The notes under the pieces are model-generated. The model was not told where the DNA came from, did not search any database, and worked only from the letters and a program-made list of their open reading frames with translations. Position numbers and translations under genes: made by a program. From NCBI RefSeq assembly GCF_009177095.1, contig NZ_AP021861.1:5562501-5626500 (forward strand): DNA of 64,000 nucleotides, written 5' to 3'. Of this stretch, positions 17,616-26,378 are shown piece after piece. This DNA comes from Lacipirellula parvula. Lineage in GTDB: Bacteria > Planctomycetota > Planctomycetia > Pirellulales > Lacipirellulaceae. Numbering within the stretch: position 1 is the first letter of the stretch; each line of letters begins with the position of its first letter.

Positions 17616-19547
17616 TTACGACGGCAGCGGCCCGTCGGTCGGGCTGACGCCTTCCTTCGCAAGCTCATGCACAAGTTCCTTACCCAGGATGCTGTGGCGA
17701 TAGCCGTAAGCGAAGTAGAAGACCATGCCGATTGCCATCCACGCCACCAGCCGAATCCAGGTCGACAGCGGCAGGAACATCATCATCGAGACGTTCACTA
17801 AAATGCCGGCCGGCGCGACGATGTAAATCACCGGGCAGCGGAACGGCCGCGGCATGTCGGGATTCTGAAACCGCAGGATGAGTACCGTCACGCAGACGAT
17901 GACGAACGCGAACAGCGTCCCGATGTTGACCATCTTCTCCAGGTCGGAGATCGGCGTGAACGCCGCAGCGACGCAGATCACGAGGCCGGTGAGGGCCGTC
18001 GAGATATGCGGCGTCTTGAACCGCGGGTGAATGGCGCCGAAGATCGCCGGCGGCAGCAGCAGGTCGCGGGCCATCGCCAGGAAGATGCGAGCCTGGCTGA
18101 GGAACGTCACGAGCATCACGCTCGTCAGACCGGCCAGGGCGCCGGCGGCGATCAAGATGCTGGAGTAGCCGAGCACCTTGCTGCCGGTCAATTCGGCCTG
18201 CTTGCGGAACGCTGCGGCAATAGCGGCCTTCGTATCAATCTCAAAGTACGGCTCCATGCCGGTGATCACCGCCGCCACGAGCACATACAGAATCGTGCAA
18301 ATGACGAGCGACGCCAGGATCGCGATCGGGATGTCGCGCTGCGGATTGATCGCTTCTTCCGAGTGGGTGCTGATCGAGTCGAACCCGATGAACGCGAAGA
18401 AGACGATGGCGGCGCCGAGCATGATGCCCGAGATGCCGTAGGGAGTGTAGTTGGTGCGGAAGGCGTCGTCGAGCGGCTTGAGGCGTTCCGGGCTGATGAT
18501 GGCGCCGAGAAGGCCCCACTTTTCGGCCGTCGCTTCGAGGGCGGCCTTGTTGATCTCTGCGATCGTCGCGTCGAACTGCGACGGGTCCTGCACCTTGGCC
18601 GTCGCGGCGTCAAGCGTTTCCTTGGCGGCAGCGATCTCGGCGTCGGCCTGTTCGTCGGTCAGGGTGCCCGCTTTCACCATGTCGACCTTCATCTGCTCGG
18701 CCTTATCGTAGGCCAGCTTCGCGCGAACGTACTCGGCGTCGACTTTCACTTGCTCCAGTTCGGCCTTCGTGAGTTTTGCCGCCGGTTTGCCAGTTCCCTC
18801 GGCCGCTTTCTCTTTCTCGGCCTTTAGCTTGTCGGCAATCACCGCGTTGACCTTCAGTTCGGCGGTGGTGAGACGCTTGCCGTAGGGGACTTCGGTCCAG
18901 TTGTCTTTGTTGATCATCGTCAGGCCGAGGCCGATGACGAAGAGCACCACGAACAGCTTCAGCAGCGTGAGCGCAGCGTTGGTGGCGGCGCTTTCGCGGA
19001 TGCCGACGATGAGGATGATCGTCACGACGAGCATGATGGCGACTGCCGGGACATTGAACCAAGCCCCCGGCGTCGTGAAGGGATCGGAACAGAATCGCTC
19101 GGGAATCATCCACGCTTCGCCGAGCGTGGTGCGCAGTACCTCATTTAAATAGTTCGCCCACGCCGCGGCGACGCACGCGCAGGCCATGGCGTATTCGAGA
19201 ATGAGATCCCAACCAATCACCCAGGCGAAGATTTCGCCCAGCGTCGCGTAAGCGTAGGTGTAGGCGCTGCCCGCCACGGGAGCCATCGCCGCAAACTCGG
19301 CGTAGCAGAGCGCGGCGAACACGCAGCCGAGGGCCGCGACGGTGTACGAAATGGTGATCGCCGGGCCGGCGTCTTCCGCCGCAGCGCGACCGGTCATCAC
19401 GAAGATGCCGGCGCCGATGATGCAGCCGACGCCGAGCGCGGTAAGCGAGAACGGACCGAGCACTCGGCGGAGACGGTTTTCATTTGCCAGCTCGTCAACG
19501 AGGTGCTGGAGATCTTTGCGTTTGAAAAGTTGGCCCCACCGCATCAT
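17616..19547 (-). CDS. APC-superfamily amino acid permease with large helical insertion
   Basis: 643 residues, well above the roughly 460-500 of YfnA-type cationic amino acid transporters. Family signatures are present: GVGCIIGAGIFVMTGRAAA in TM1, AALCYAEFAAMAPVAGSAYTY in TM2-3, FFAFIGFDSISTHSEEAINPQRDIP in TM6-7. Between TM5 (FVVLFVIGLGLTMINKDNW, about 199-217) and TM6 (about 372) lies an extra stretch of about 140 residues, rich in Ala, Lys and Glu, that should form a long coiled coil. In the usual topology this loop faces the periplasm. Substrate unknown. Confidence 0.92.
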   Translation of the reverse strand: MMRWGQLFKRKDLQHLVDELANENRLRRVLGPFSLTALGVGCIIGAGIFVMTGRAAAEDAGPAITISYTVAALGCVFAALCYAEFAAMAPVAGSAYTYAYATLGEIFAWVIGWDLILEYAMACACVAAAWANYLNEVLRTTLGEAWMIPERFCSDPFTTPGAWFNVPAVAIMLVVTIILIVGIRESAATNAALTLLKLFVVLFVIGLGLTMINKDNWTEVPYGKRLTTAELKVNAVIADKLKAEKEKAAEGTGKPAAKLTKAELEQVKVDAEYVRAKLAYDKAEQMKVDMVKAGTLTDEQADAEIAAAKETLDAATAKVQDPSQFDATIAEINKAALEATAEKWGLLGAIISPERLKPLDDAFRTNYTPYGISGIMLGAAIVFFAFIGFDSISTHSEEAINPQRDIPIAILASLVICTILYVLVAAVITGMEPYFEIDTKAAIAAAFRKQAELTGSKVLGYSSILIAAGALAGLTSVMLVTFLSQARIFLAMARDLLLPPAIFGAIHPRFKTPHISTALTGLVICVAAAFTPISDLEKMVNIGTLFAFVIVCVTVLILRFQNPDMPRPFRCPVIYIVAPAGILVNVSMMMFLPLSTWIRLVAWMAIGMVFYFAYGYRHSILGKELVHELAKEGVSPTDGPLPS

Positions 19548-19782
19548 CTGAATCTACTCCCTGTCGCCGCCAGGCTTCGAGAACGACGCTTCGCCGCGCG
19601 CGAATTCGTCGGAACAAGGCAGAATAGCTGCCCGCGGCGGCCTGTTCTAGGTTCCATCGGGGGTAACTGCGGCGATCAACGCGGTTTTTTGTGCCGGTTA
19701 GGCAGAGTTTTGCGCGGCATCGCAACTGGGCTGCGCAGGGGCGGGAAACGAGGCGCGAATCGCTGTGCCGCGACGCCCGTAG

Positions 19783-19940
19783 TAGCCGCGGCTCAACGAG
19801 CCGCCGGAGCGGTGATCGAATGGGGAATGCTGAATGTGGAATGGGGAGAGATCGTGAGCAATCTCCTTCCTCACCATTCAGCATTCCCCATTCCCCATTA
19901 TTTTGTGCACCGCTCCGGCGGGTCGTTGACCCGCGGCTGC
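19783..19940. repeat. Nested inverted-repeat element (TAGCCGCGG family)
   Basis: Outer arms TAGCCGCGGCTCAACGAGCC (left) and GGGTCGTTGACCCGCGGCTG (right) flank an inner inverted repeat (AATGGGGAATGCTGAAT at 19819 and ATTCAGCATTCCCCATT at 19876). It overlaps the 3-prime end of the next minus-strand gene, whose last 14 residues and stop are read from it. Other members: 21595-21623 (one arm) and 57563-57731. Confidence 0.78.
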
Positions 19941-20476
19941 TGGCGGGCTCGCTCCAACGCGAGATGCCAGATGAATAAGCCGGCGGAAATCGCCGCGACG
20001 CCGAAGGCCACAAGCAGCCATTGCGGCGAACCATGCCGCAGCAGGTCGCCCGCATCGCCGATGCGTTCGAACGAGCCGACGCCAATGTAGGCGCCGTTCG
20101 CGATGAGGCAGAAGCCGGCGAAGAATTCGACCAAACCACTCAACAATTGACGCCGTACTCGCGCTGCGGCAGTCGCTTCACCGCTGATGCGAGTCCTCCG
20201 ACGAACGAGAAGCATCAACAGCAGCGGAACAATCGCTCCTACAATCGGCCCGGCCCAGGCGACAGCCAGCGGACGCGGATTCGGACGCACGCCGGTCCGT
20301 GAGATCCCCAGCAACGGCAACTCGACGCTCGTCACGGCTCCGCCGGTCGACCAAGCGACGACGGCATGCCCCGCTTCATGCACCGCCTGCATGCCGAGCC
20401 AGGCGGCGTAGAAGAGGCAGAGCATCGCTGCAACTCTCCAGACCAACGACCACGTCTTAGGTTCGATCGTCGCCAT
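19898..20476 (-). CDS. Site-2-protease-like (M50/peptidase) membrane protein
   Basis: 192 residues with about four hydrophobic helices. The zinc-binding motif HEAGHAVVAW lies at the end of the first helix (about residue 33-37). PLAVAWAGPIVGAIVPLLLML follows the M50 pattern of a glycine-rich helix, but the usual LDG or NPDG motif is not clear; the later FIANGAYIG-like segment may hold an Asn instead. This may be an inactive or divergent protease. It overlaps the upstream gene by 20 nt. The C-terminal tail QQPRVNDPPERCTK is encoded by a repeat element, so the tail was probably acquired by insertion. Confidence 0.75.
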   Translation of the reverse strand: MATIEPKTWSLVWRVAAMLCLFYAAWLGMQAVHEAGHAVVAWSTGGAVTSVELPLLGISRTGVRPNPRPLAVAWAGPIVGAIVPLLLMLLVRRRTRISGEATAAARVRRQLLSGLVEFFAGFCLIANGAYIGVGSFERIGDAGDLLRHGSPQWLLVAFGVAAISAGLFIWHLALERARQQPRVNDPPERCTK

Positions 20477-21536
20477 CGCTCATTTCATCGATCCAGGTTT
20501 TCAGCTGCGCTAGTTTCGCCAAAGCTCTCTTGCGCATACTCCATGCTACGCCGCCAACCATGGAGCCATATGGAAGCGTCATAATCAAGGCGGGAACCCA
20601 CCCCTTCGTCATCCCGATCCACACGATTGCAGCAGACAACACTAAGCCAATCAACGCATACGCCAACAACGATCCACGCAGTCGTTCTTGAAGTTTCTCA
20701 TGCTCTTTACGTATTTCCTCAAGCCGTCGCGGTCGAGTTCCCGGAATCAAAATCTCTACGCGGCTTGGGTCGATGTACATTGTCAGCATCATGCCAATAA
20801 CTTCCGCCGTGGCTCCGCGCCATGTCGGCGTTCGACCTCCTTGATGAGTTGCATACGCAAGTTTGAGCTTGCGATCAGGCAATTCCAAGCACAGGTGCAG
20901 GAAGTCTAGCCGCTTCTCATCGGCCCTCTGCATGTTGAGCCATTGCACGTCGGCCCAAGCGTACTCCCAATTTTTGTTCCTCGACTTCAAACGAATTCCT
21001 TCCGGGCTGAACTGCCACCGCTCCCAACCGGACCAGATGACGATCTCATCGGGAACCTCAGCAGCGGGAGGTAAGACATATGCGGCGTTGATAAGCTTCA
21101 ACACTGCGATACAGTCTGGCCCCGACAGATAGTCAATGCGTAAATGCCGCCGCCACCAAGGGCGCGCTGGATCGATAAGCACCGCCGCGTAGCCTTCGGA
21201 CTTTCGAATTCGCCCGCTGGCGAAGTCGTTCCATGTCCAACAGTCTTGCCAGAAAACTCGCCGCCGCGTGATTCCATCGGCGCCGACGTGAAGTCGCCAG
21301 CGAAGCGTCAGCGCCGCGCTGAGCGATATCATCAGCATGAAGATGACGCCCACCAAGACGTCATCCAGCGGGCGCCCGATCACTTTGCTTGAAATCCAGC
21401 CTCCCAAGCACGCCAGCCCGACAAAAGAGAGGCAGATGTACCACAGGCAGCGCCGGTATGGGGGCGCCGCCTTCAACCATTCGCCGGATAGTTCTGAGTT
21501 ATTGGATGGATTGGCCGAGTGATAGGTCGCGTTCAT
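20457..21536 (-). CDS. Hypothetical membrane protein with PH-like domain
   Basis: 359 residues. Two N-terminal helices (about 29-47 and 57-78) lead into a soluble region with short beta strands (LRWRLHVGADGITRRRVFW, WERWQFSPEGIRLKSRNKNWEYAWADVQWL), which looks like one or two PH/bacterial-PH-type folds. A charged helical stretch (RLEEIRKEHEKLQERLRG) precedes two more helices (about 290-335). I do not recognise the family. The stop overlaps the start of the next gene by 20 nt, so the two are likely co-translated. Confidence 0.7.
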   Translation of the reverse strand: MNATYHSANPSNNSELSGEWLKAAPPYRRCLWYICLSFVGLACLGGWISSKVIGRPLDDVLVGVIFMLMISLSAALTLRWRLHVGADGITRRRVFWQDCWTWNDFASGRIRKSEGYAAVLIDPARPWWRRHLRIDYLSGPDCIAVLKLINAAYVLPPAAEVPDEIVIWSGWERWQFSPEGIRLKSRNKNWEYAWADVQWLNMQRADEKRLDFLHLCLELPDRKLKLAYATHQGGRTPTWRGATAEVIGMMLTMYIDPSRVEILIPGTRPRRLEEIRKEHEKLQERLRGSLLAYALIGLVLSAAIVWIGMTKGWVPALIMTLPYGSMVGGVAWSMRKRALAKLAQLKTWIDEMSDGDDRT

Positions 21537-21594
21537 TGACCGTCATTCGTCCTTAAGTCATCACTCTTGGCGATTTTGCATCTCTTCGTTGCGT

Positions 21595-21623
21595 CGCTCC
21601 GGCGGGTCGTTGACCCGCGGCTA
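21595..21623. repeat. Repeat arm carrying the proB stop codon
   Basis: Read on the minus strand it begins TAGCCGCGGGTCAACGACCC and continues GCCGGAGCG. The first TAG is the proB stop codon. The identical arm begins at the thiE stop (57563). Only one arm is present here. Confidence 0.7.
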
Positions 21624-22769
21624 TGTCAGGACCACCAAATTGTCGCGGTGGACGACTTCGTCGTAGGGGCAGTGACCGAGGAGTTCGGCGATGCGGTCGG
21701 TTGGTTGGCCGGCGATCGTTGTCATTTGCGTCGACGAGTAGTTCGACAGGCCGCGGGCGAATTCGCTGCCGGCTTGATCGCAGATCGCGACGACGTCTCC
21801 CTTGGCGAAGTTGCCTTCGACGCCGCGGACGCCGACGGCGAGGAGGCTTTTGCCGTTCGCTTGCACCGCCTTCGCGGCGCCGGCGTCGAGCAGCAGCTTG
21901 CCGCGCGGAGTGGCGCTCCAGCCGATCCAGCGTTTGCGCGAGGCGACCGTGCGGCCTTCGGCGAGAATCAGCGTGCCGACTTTTGCGCCAGCAAGAATAT
22001 CAAGCAGCACGTTCGGGCGACGGCCGGCGGCGATGACAACGCTCTCGCCCGCGGCGGCGGCAATGCGGGCGGCGCGGAGCTTGCTTCCCATGCCGCCGCG
22101 GCTGAGTTGAATCCGCGCGGGGCCAACGGCGTCTTTGGCAAAACTCTCAGCGGCGTCGAGATGCGTGATCACCGACATCAGCTTGGCGCCTGGCTCCGAC
22201 GGGTTGCGATCGTAAACGCCTTCCACGTCTGAAAGCAAAATCATCAGTGGCGCCCGCAGTAGGTTCGTCACCAAGGCGGCGAGGCGGTCGTTGTCGCCGA
22301 AGCTGATTTGCAGTTCGTCGACGGCAACGGTGTCGTTTTCGTTGATGATCGGAATCGCCCCGCAGCGGAACAGGGCGTTGAGCGTGTTGCGGGTGTTGAG
22401 GTAGCGGGTGCGGTGCTGCAGATCCTCGGCGGTCAGCAAAATCTGCGCGGCGTTCAGCCCATGCGGGGCGAGCGCCTTGTTGTACGACTCGATGAGCCGG
22501 CTTTGGCCGACGGCGGCGGCGGCTTGGAGTTCCGCCAAGTCGGTCGGCCGACGCTTCCAGCCGAGCCGGCCGATGCCTGCCGCGACGGCGCCGCTGCTCA
22601 CCAGCACCACCTTCCGGCCATCGAGCCGCAGTCGGGCAAGTTGATCGGCCACGCCGGCGACGCGGGAGTCGTCGAGCGAGCCATCCTCGCGAGTAAGGAC
22701 GCGGCTGCCGACCTTCACCACAACAGTGTCGGCGGCGGTCATGATTTCTTGGCGAACGAGGTCGGTCAC
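21621..22769 (-). CDS. proB: Glutamate 5-kinase ProB with PUA domain
   Basis: 382 residues, the length of the two-domain form. Catalyses the first step of proline synthesis, ATP-dependent phosphorylation of glutamate. The amino-acid kinase domain shows VVVKVGSRVLT, VVLVSSGAVAAG, AAAAVGQSRLIESYN, NENDTVAVDELQISFGDNDRL and GGMGSKLRAARIA; the PUA domain occupies about residues 275-365. A GTG at 22769 or an ATG at 22742 could be the start; the longer form keeps the N-terminal helix often seen in relatives. The stop TAG lies in a repeat arm. proA is not adjacent. Confidence 0.95.
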   Translation of the reverse strand: MTDLVRQEIMTAADTVVVKVGSRVLTREDGSLDDSRVAGVADQLARLRLDGRKVVLVSSGAVAAGIGRLGWKRRPTDLAELQAAAAVGQSRLIESYNKALAPHGLNAAQILLTAEDLQHRTRYLNTRNTLNALFRCGAIPIINENDTVAVDELQISFGDNDRLAALVTNLLRAPLMILLSDVEGVYDRNPSEPGAKLMSVITHLDAAESFAKDAVGPARIQLSRGGMGSKLRAARIAAAAGESVVIAAGRRPNVLLDILAGAKVGTLILAEGRTVASRKRWIGWSATPRGKLLLDAGAAKAVQANGKSLLAVGVRGVEGNFAKGDVVAICDQAGSEFARGLSNYSSTQMTTIAGQPTDRIAELLGHCPYDEVVHRDNLVVLT

Positions 22770-22834
22770 GGTCTGGCTTCTTGTGGAATGTCGGTCGAGC
22801 GGCGTCGAAGGGCCGCCCTAAGGTGGAATCGCCT

Positions 22835-23113
22835 TTATATCGGGGGAGTGAATCGGTCGGAAGAACGGCCGAGCGGCGCAAGTGTCGCGTTTTTCATTTT
22901 TGGCGACACTAAGCGTAACTCATTGCTGGAATGGCACTTCTGCGGGCGAAATTGGGGCGACACGACATCTGAGAGGCGACAAGCGAGACGAAGCGGGCGA
23001 CTCGCGAGGTCTCGCAGGGCGTCGGCCCTCGTGACTGCGTGAGACGCCGTCGCGATCCGCAGCGTCGTCGCCCCGGCAACCGGCCGCTCCGAGTTTCTTG
23101 GAATGATGTGCAT
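22835..23113 (-). CDS. Possible small protein upstream of proB
   Basis: 92-codon frame starting MHIIPRNSERPVAG. The main support is a strong GGAGGGGG ribosome site 4-8 nt before the ATG at 23113 and GC-rich third positions over its first half; the region would otherwise be a gap of over 600 bases. It is basic (many Arg), has no membrane segment, and I recognise no domain. It would be co-oriented with proB, 66 nt ahead of it. It could be spurious. Confidence 0.35.
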   Translation of the reverse strand: MHIIPRNSERPVAGATTLRIATASHAVTRADALRDLASRPLRLACRLSDVVSPQFRPQKCHSSNELRLVSPKMKNATLAPLGRSSDRFTPPI

Positions 23114-23384
23114 ATCGCCCCCTCCAACGCCTGAAGCGCGCCCTCGGCAAGCAGTGAACACACGTCCACACTAGCAATTCGCGCGGCCGATTTCTACTTC
23201 GAACCCTTTTTCTCTGCGCACAAATCGAATATTTCCCGGCGAGTTCTTGCGGCGGGCGGAGCGCGAGGCTCGCCACCGTTCCGAGAAGGTGGGGCGATAA
23301 TCCAATTTCGGGCTGTTAGACTTGGAAATCGACGTACGTCAGCCGGCGTCGCTCACGCCACAGGAAACCTAGGACCGAGATTCG

Positions 23385-24608
23385 ATGCGCTGGAAATTCC
23401 GCAACAAGAACGACGAGCAGGAAACGGCGACGCGAAACGCTTGGCTGCAGCGGATCGATGCCTGGTGGGCGGAGTTCGGCCGACAAAACAAGGCAATCGA
23501 CGCCTACTTCAACGGTCGCGGGCAATTCGATTTGCCCACGTGGATGAGCGAGCACCTCCATGCCATCGACGATCGGATCATGTGGGAGTATGGCCCAGCC
23601 GATGCCGGCGAGGGGCACCGCCTGGTGCTGACCTGCGAGTCGAGGCATCACCAGCGGCCGCTGATCGACGTTGTTCTGGCCCGCGCTCCCAAGCTGCCGG
23701 GCTGGGAGTTCCATCCGTATCGCCCCGCGGCGGAAGCTGCGGATGCAATTGAAATCGTCCAGTCGCGAGTCGGCGTCGACATTTCCGACTACCAACTTCA
23801 GGTGCGCCGCAACGAATATCATCAGGTCGACCTTTGCTTTTATTCGACCAGCATCCCGAACGACGAAGATGACGCAGCGCACCACGCCGCCTTCGTGGCG
23901 ACGGAAGCGATTTTGGGCGAGAAGCAGCTCGGCAAATGGGTGGGTGCGATCGAAGCGAAGTCGCTGAAGAAGGGCTGGGCGTCGAAGCTACTGGGGCGAG
24001 AGAGCGCTGCGCCCAAAGGATTGATTGCGCTCGCTCGAATGAGGCCGACGGTCGCTGCGTTGATCGCGAGCATCCGCGAGCAACTCCCAGCGACGCCGCG
24101 GGTCGCGTTGAGCGACGATCTGGAATACACGCTGTGGAAACTACAACCGACGCCGGCTGACGATTACGCCGGGCGGCAAGACTTACTCACTGCCACTTCC
24201 AGCTACGCACCAATGTGGCAGGCAACGCATGGTCGCTCATTCTTTTCAGAACGGTTCAGCCGCGTGGGAGAAATCTTTTGCTACGTCAAGATCGATGGCG
24301 CCGAGGGACTCGACGAAAGCAGCTTCGGCGATCGCGATGAGATCGAAGACGCCCTCGATGAGGCGTTACAGGCGGCGCAGGCGGGGTGCGTCATCGGAGC
24401 AGGAACCGGTCTGCTTTACTCGTACATCGAGCTTGCGCTGACCGACGTTAACGCCGGCATTCTGGCCGTGCGTCGACGCCTGCGAGAAGGCAATATCCCT
24501 CGACGAACCTGGGTGCAGTTCTACGACGCGACGCTGGCCGCCGAGTGGGTTGGCATCTACGACGAGACTCCTGCGCCGCCGATGCCCGCTGAGTTTGATG
24601 AAGCCTGA
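23385..24608 (+). CDS. Hypothetical protein, two-part acidic soluble protein
   Basis: 407 residues with no signal peptide or membrane segment. The first half (about 1-185) contains WLQRIDAWWAEFGRQNKAI and ISDYQLQVRRNEYHQVDLCFYS, and resembles the regulatory-of-ribonuclease/DUF695-like proteins often found as predicted uncharacterised cytoplasmic proteins. The second half has FSRVGEIFCYVKIDGAEGL and ALDEALQAAQAGCVIGAGTGLLYSYIELAL, a plausible alpha+beta domain. I do not recognise it with confidence. It is a single-gene unit. Confidence 0.7.
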   Translation: MRWKFRNKNDEQETATRNAWLQRIDAWWAEFGRQNKAIDAYFNGRGQFDLPTWMSEHLHAIDDRIMWEYGPADAGEGHRLVLTCESRHHQRPLIDVVLARAPKLPGWEFHPYRPAAEAADAIEIVQSRVGVDISDYQLQVRRNEYHQVDLCFYSTSIPNDEDDAAHHAAFVATEAILGEKQLGKWVGAIEAKSLKKGWASKLLGRESAAPKGLIALARMRPTVAALIASIREQLPATPRVALSDDLEYTLWKLQPTPADDYAGRQDLLTATSSYAPMWQATHGRSFFSERFSRVGEIFCYVKIDGAEGLDESSFGDRDEIEDALDEALQAAQAGCVIGAGTGLLYSYIELALTDVNAGILAVRRRLREGNIPRRTWVQFYDATLAAEWVGIYDETPAPPMPAEFDEA

Positions 24609-24638
24609 CTCCGGCGATACCTTGGCGCGCGGTAACGT

Positions 24639-25079
24639 CTACTTCGAGGTCAGCTCGAAGTTGTACGGAGCGCCGTCGGCGGTGACGTCGATTTCGATCG
24701 GCGCGTCTTTGCGATACTTGGCCGGAACGAGTTCGGTCTTTTCGTACTCGCCAGTCTTGGGGTTGAGCGTCATCGTCGATTGATCGTCGCCAGGGGTGGC
24801 GACTTTGGTGCTGATCAAGATCCGATTTTTGCCAATCGGGGCGCCCTTGAGCGTGCGGCTATACTCCGCCACGTAATTTCCCGCGGAGTCGGCGACGGCG
24901 AAGCTAGTCCCCTTTTCGTTTTCGAAGGTGACATGGGCGCCGGCGAGGGGCTGGCCATCGAGCGTCACTGTTCCGTGGGCTTCGGCGAAGCCTGGGCGCA
25001 TGGCGGGCTTGCCGCAACCGAATGTGGCAACGGTGAGGAACAGCGTGGCGACCGTTAGCGGGCGGGAGAGTTTGTGCAT
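24639..25079 (-). CDS. Small lipoprotein with carboxypeptidase-regulatory-like (beta-sandwich) domain
   Basis: 146 residues. Lipoprotein signal MHKLSRPLTVATLFLTVATFGC with Cys near residue 22. The mature part begins GKPAMRPGFAEAHGTVTLDGQPLAGAHVTFENEKG, the typical start of the planctomycete transthyretin/CarboxypepD_reg-like lipoproteins, and ends PIEIDVTADGAPYNFELTSK. Such proteins usually sit next to a DUF1559 prepilin-like gene, exactly as here (25329-26378), and probably work with it at the cell surface. The role is unknown. Confidence 0.85.
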   Translation of the reverse strand: MHKLSRPLTVATLFLTVATFGCGKPAMRPGFAEAHGTVTLDGQPLAGAHVTFENEKGTSFAVADSAGNYVAEYSRTLKGAPIGKNRILISTKVATPGDDQSTMTLNPKTGEYEKTELVPAKYRKDAPIEIDVTADGAPYNFELTSK

Positions 25080-25173
25080 GCGTGGGTATTGGTTGGCGTA
25101 AGTAGCGCTGGCTGCAGACTGCGGAGCTTGTCTAACCGCTGCCAGCCCAAAGGCCAAGAAAATTAAACATTGA

Positions 25174-25271
25174 GGCTCCCTCCCCTTGAGGGGGAGGGTT
25201 AGGGAGGGGTGATTGAAGCGGGTACCAGCATCGCCCCCCTCCCCAGCCCTCCCCTCAAGGGGGAGGGAGCC
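25174..25271. repeat. GGCTCCCTCCCC-type inverted repeat
   Basis: Arms GGCTCCCTCCCCTTGAGGGG and its reverse complement CCCCTCAAGGGGGAGGGAGCC, with a second internal repeat (GTTAGGGAGGGG / CCCCTCCCCAGCCC). A near-identical copy is at 49855-49952 and both are followed by GCCGCAACAT. It separates the lipoprotein and DUF1559 genes. Confidence 0.75.
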
Positions 25272-25328
25272 GCAACATCTAAACTTGAATTCAAGTGTTG
25301 ATGATGTGGCAAGGCGGTGCGATGCATC

Positions 25329-26378
25329 TTAAAAATCACCAACGAGTTGCTCGTCGGCGCGTGACCAAAGCCGTTGGTACACGCCATAGGCCAAGCCGCT
25401 GCGGGCGCTGTCGTAGGGATCTTCAGGATTCGGGGTGTTGCGTTGAGTCCAAGTCCGGTTCGTGCTTTCGATGTCCTCGGTGATGAAGTGGACGCTGCCA
25501 TCGACCATCGCAAAGTTCACCCCGCCGGGGTGCATGCTGGCCGCGGCCCGACGAATGGTGGCGTTGGGCGCTGAATTCGGCGGATTCATCGACGCGACCC
25601 CCTCGTTGATCATGCGATTCGAGCCGGCGCCCGAGCCGTACCAGCGCTTGCGGCCGACAAATTCGCCAATGCTTTCGTCGCTATACGAAACGTCCCAAGC
25701 CGACTCGGTGACAAGAATTGTATTCGTCGTCCCGTCGACAATTTCCTTGAGCCGCTTCGAAGAGCGCGTCGTGCCGGCAACGGTGGGAAGGCGATGCCGC
25801 ATGAAGATGCCATTGGCACGGTCGTCGCCATCCTGGTTGTAATGGCTGTCGTCGAACGAACCGCCGTTGCCGGCGTAACTAGTGGTGGCCATTTCCACGA
25901 CTGAGCCTGCAACCTGTCCGGGCGTGCGAGAAACGGGGGGCGCCCCATCGGTCGGGCAGATAAAGAAGGGAAGCGGCGTTTTGATGAGGGCAACGTTTTG
26001 GATCTGCCCGGGCGTCGTCGGGTTCTCGACGCAGCAATACTCATCAAAGTCGATTTGACTAAAGGCGGCGCCTTGCTCCATTTGAGGCAGGATCCACGCC
26101 CCCCACGACCAGCCTGGACCGTCGTTAGCTTTCACGGCGCTGTCCGTCGTGTGGCCGATGGGGAATTCATTATGCGTGTCGTGGTAGACCTGCGTGGCCA
26201 GGGCAATCTGCTTGAGATTATTGACGCACGTCGACCGCCGGGCGGCTTCGCGCGCCGCTTGAACGGCAGGCAGTAGCAACGCGACGAGCACGCCGATGAT
26301 CGCGATCACCACGAGCAGTTCGACGAGCGTGAAGCCGGCGCGTGAACGGTTGAGCGTTGAGCTAGGGGAGGAGCTCAT
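25329..26378 (-). CDS. DUF1559 prepilin-like surface protein
   Basis: 349 residues. The type IV prepilin leader is clear: ...RSRAGFTLVELLVVIAIIG, with cleavage before Phe and a hydrophobic N-terminal helix (residues 16-35). It is followed by the SBP_bac_10/DUF1559 domain: VQAAREAARRSTCVNNLKQIALA, WILPQMEQG, SYAGNGGS and the C-terminal MHPGGVNFAMVDGSVHFI motif. AAGGAA lies 6 nt before the ATG at 26378. These proteins are hugely expanded in planctomycetes and are thought to be surface pseudopilins. The prepilin peptidase is not in this window. Confidence 0.96.
   Translation of the reverse strand: MSSSPSSTLNRSRAGFTLVELLVVIAIIGVLVALLLPAVQAAREAARRSTCVNNLKQIALATQVYHDTHNEFPIGHTTDSAVKANDGPGWSWGAWILPQMEQGAAFSQIDFDEYCCVENPTTPGQIQNVALIKTPLPFFICPTDGAPPVSRTPGQVAGSVVEMATTSYAGNGGSFDDSHYNQDGDDRANGIFMRHRLPTVAGTTRSSKRLKEIVDGTTNTILVTESAWDVSYSDESIGEFVGRKRWYGSGAGSNRMINEGVASMNPPNSAPNATIRRAAASMHPGGVNFAMVDGSVHFITEDIESTNRTWTQRNTPNPEDPYDSARSGLAYGVYQRLWSRADEQLVGDF

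Noticed and set aside
19783-19940. Possible CRISPR-like repeat array because of several similar short repeats.
   Set aside because: The repeats are inverted pairs, not regularly spaced direct repeats, and no cas genes are near.
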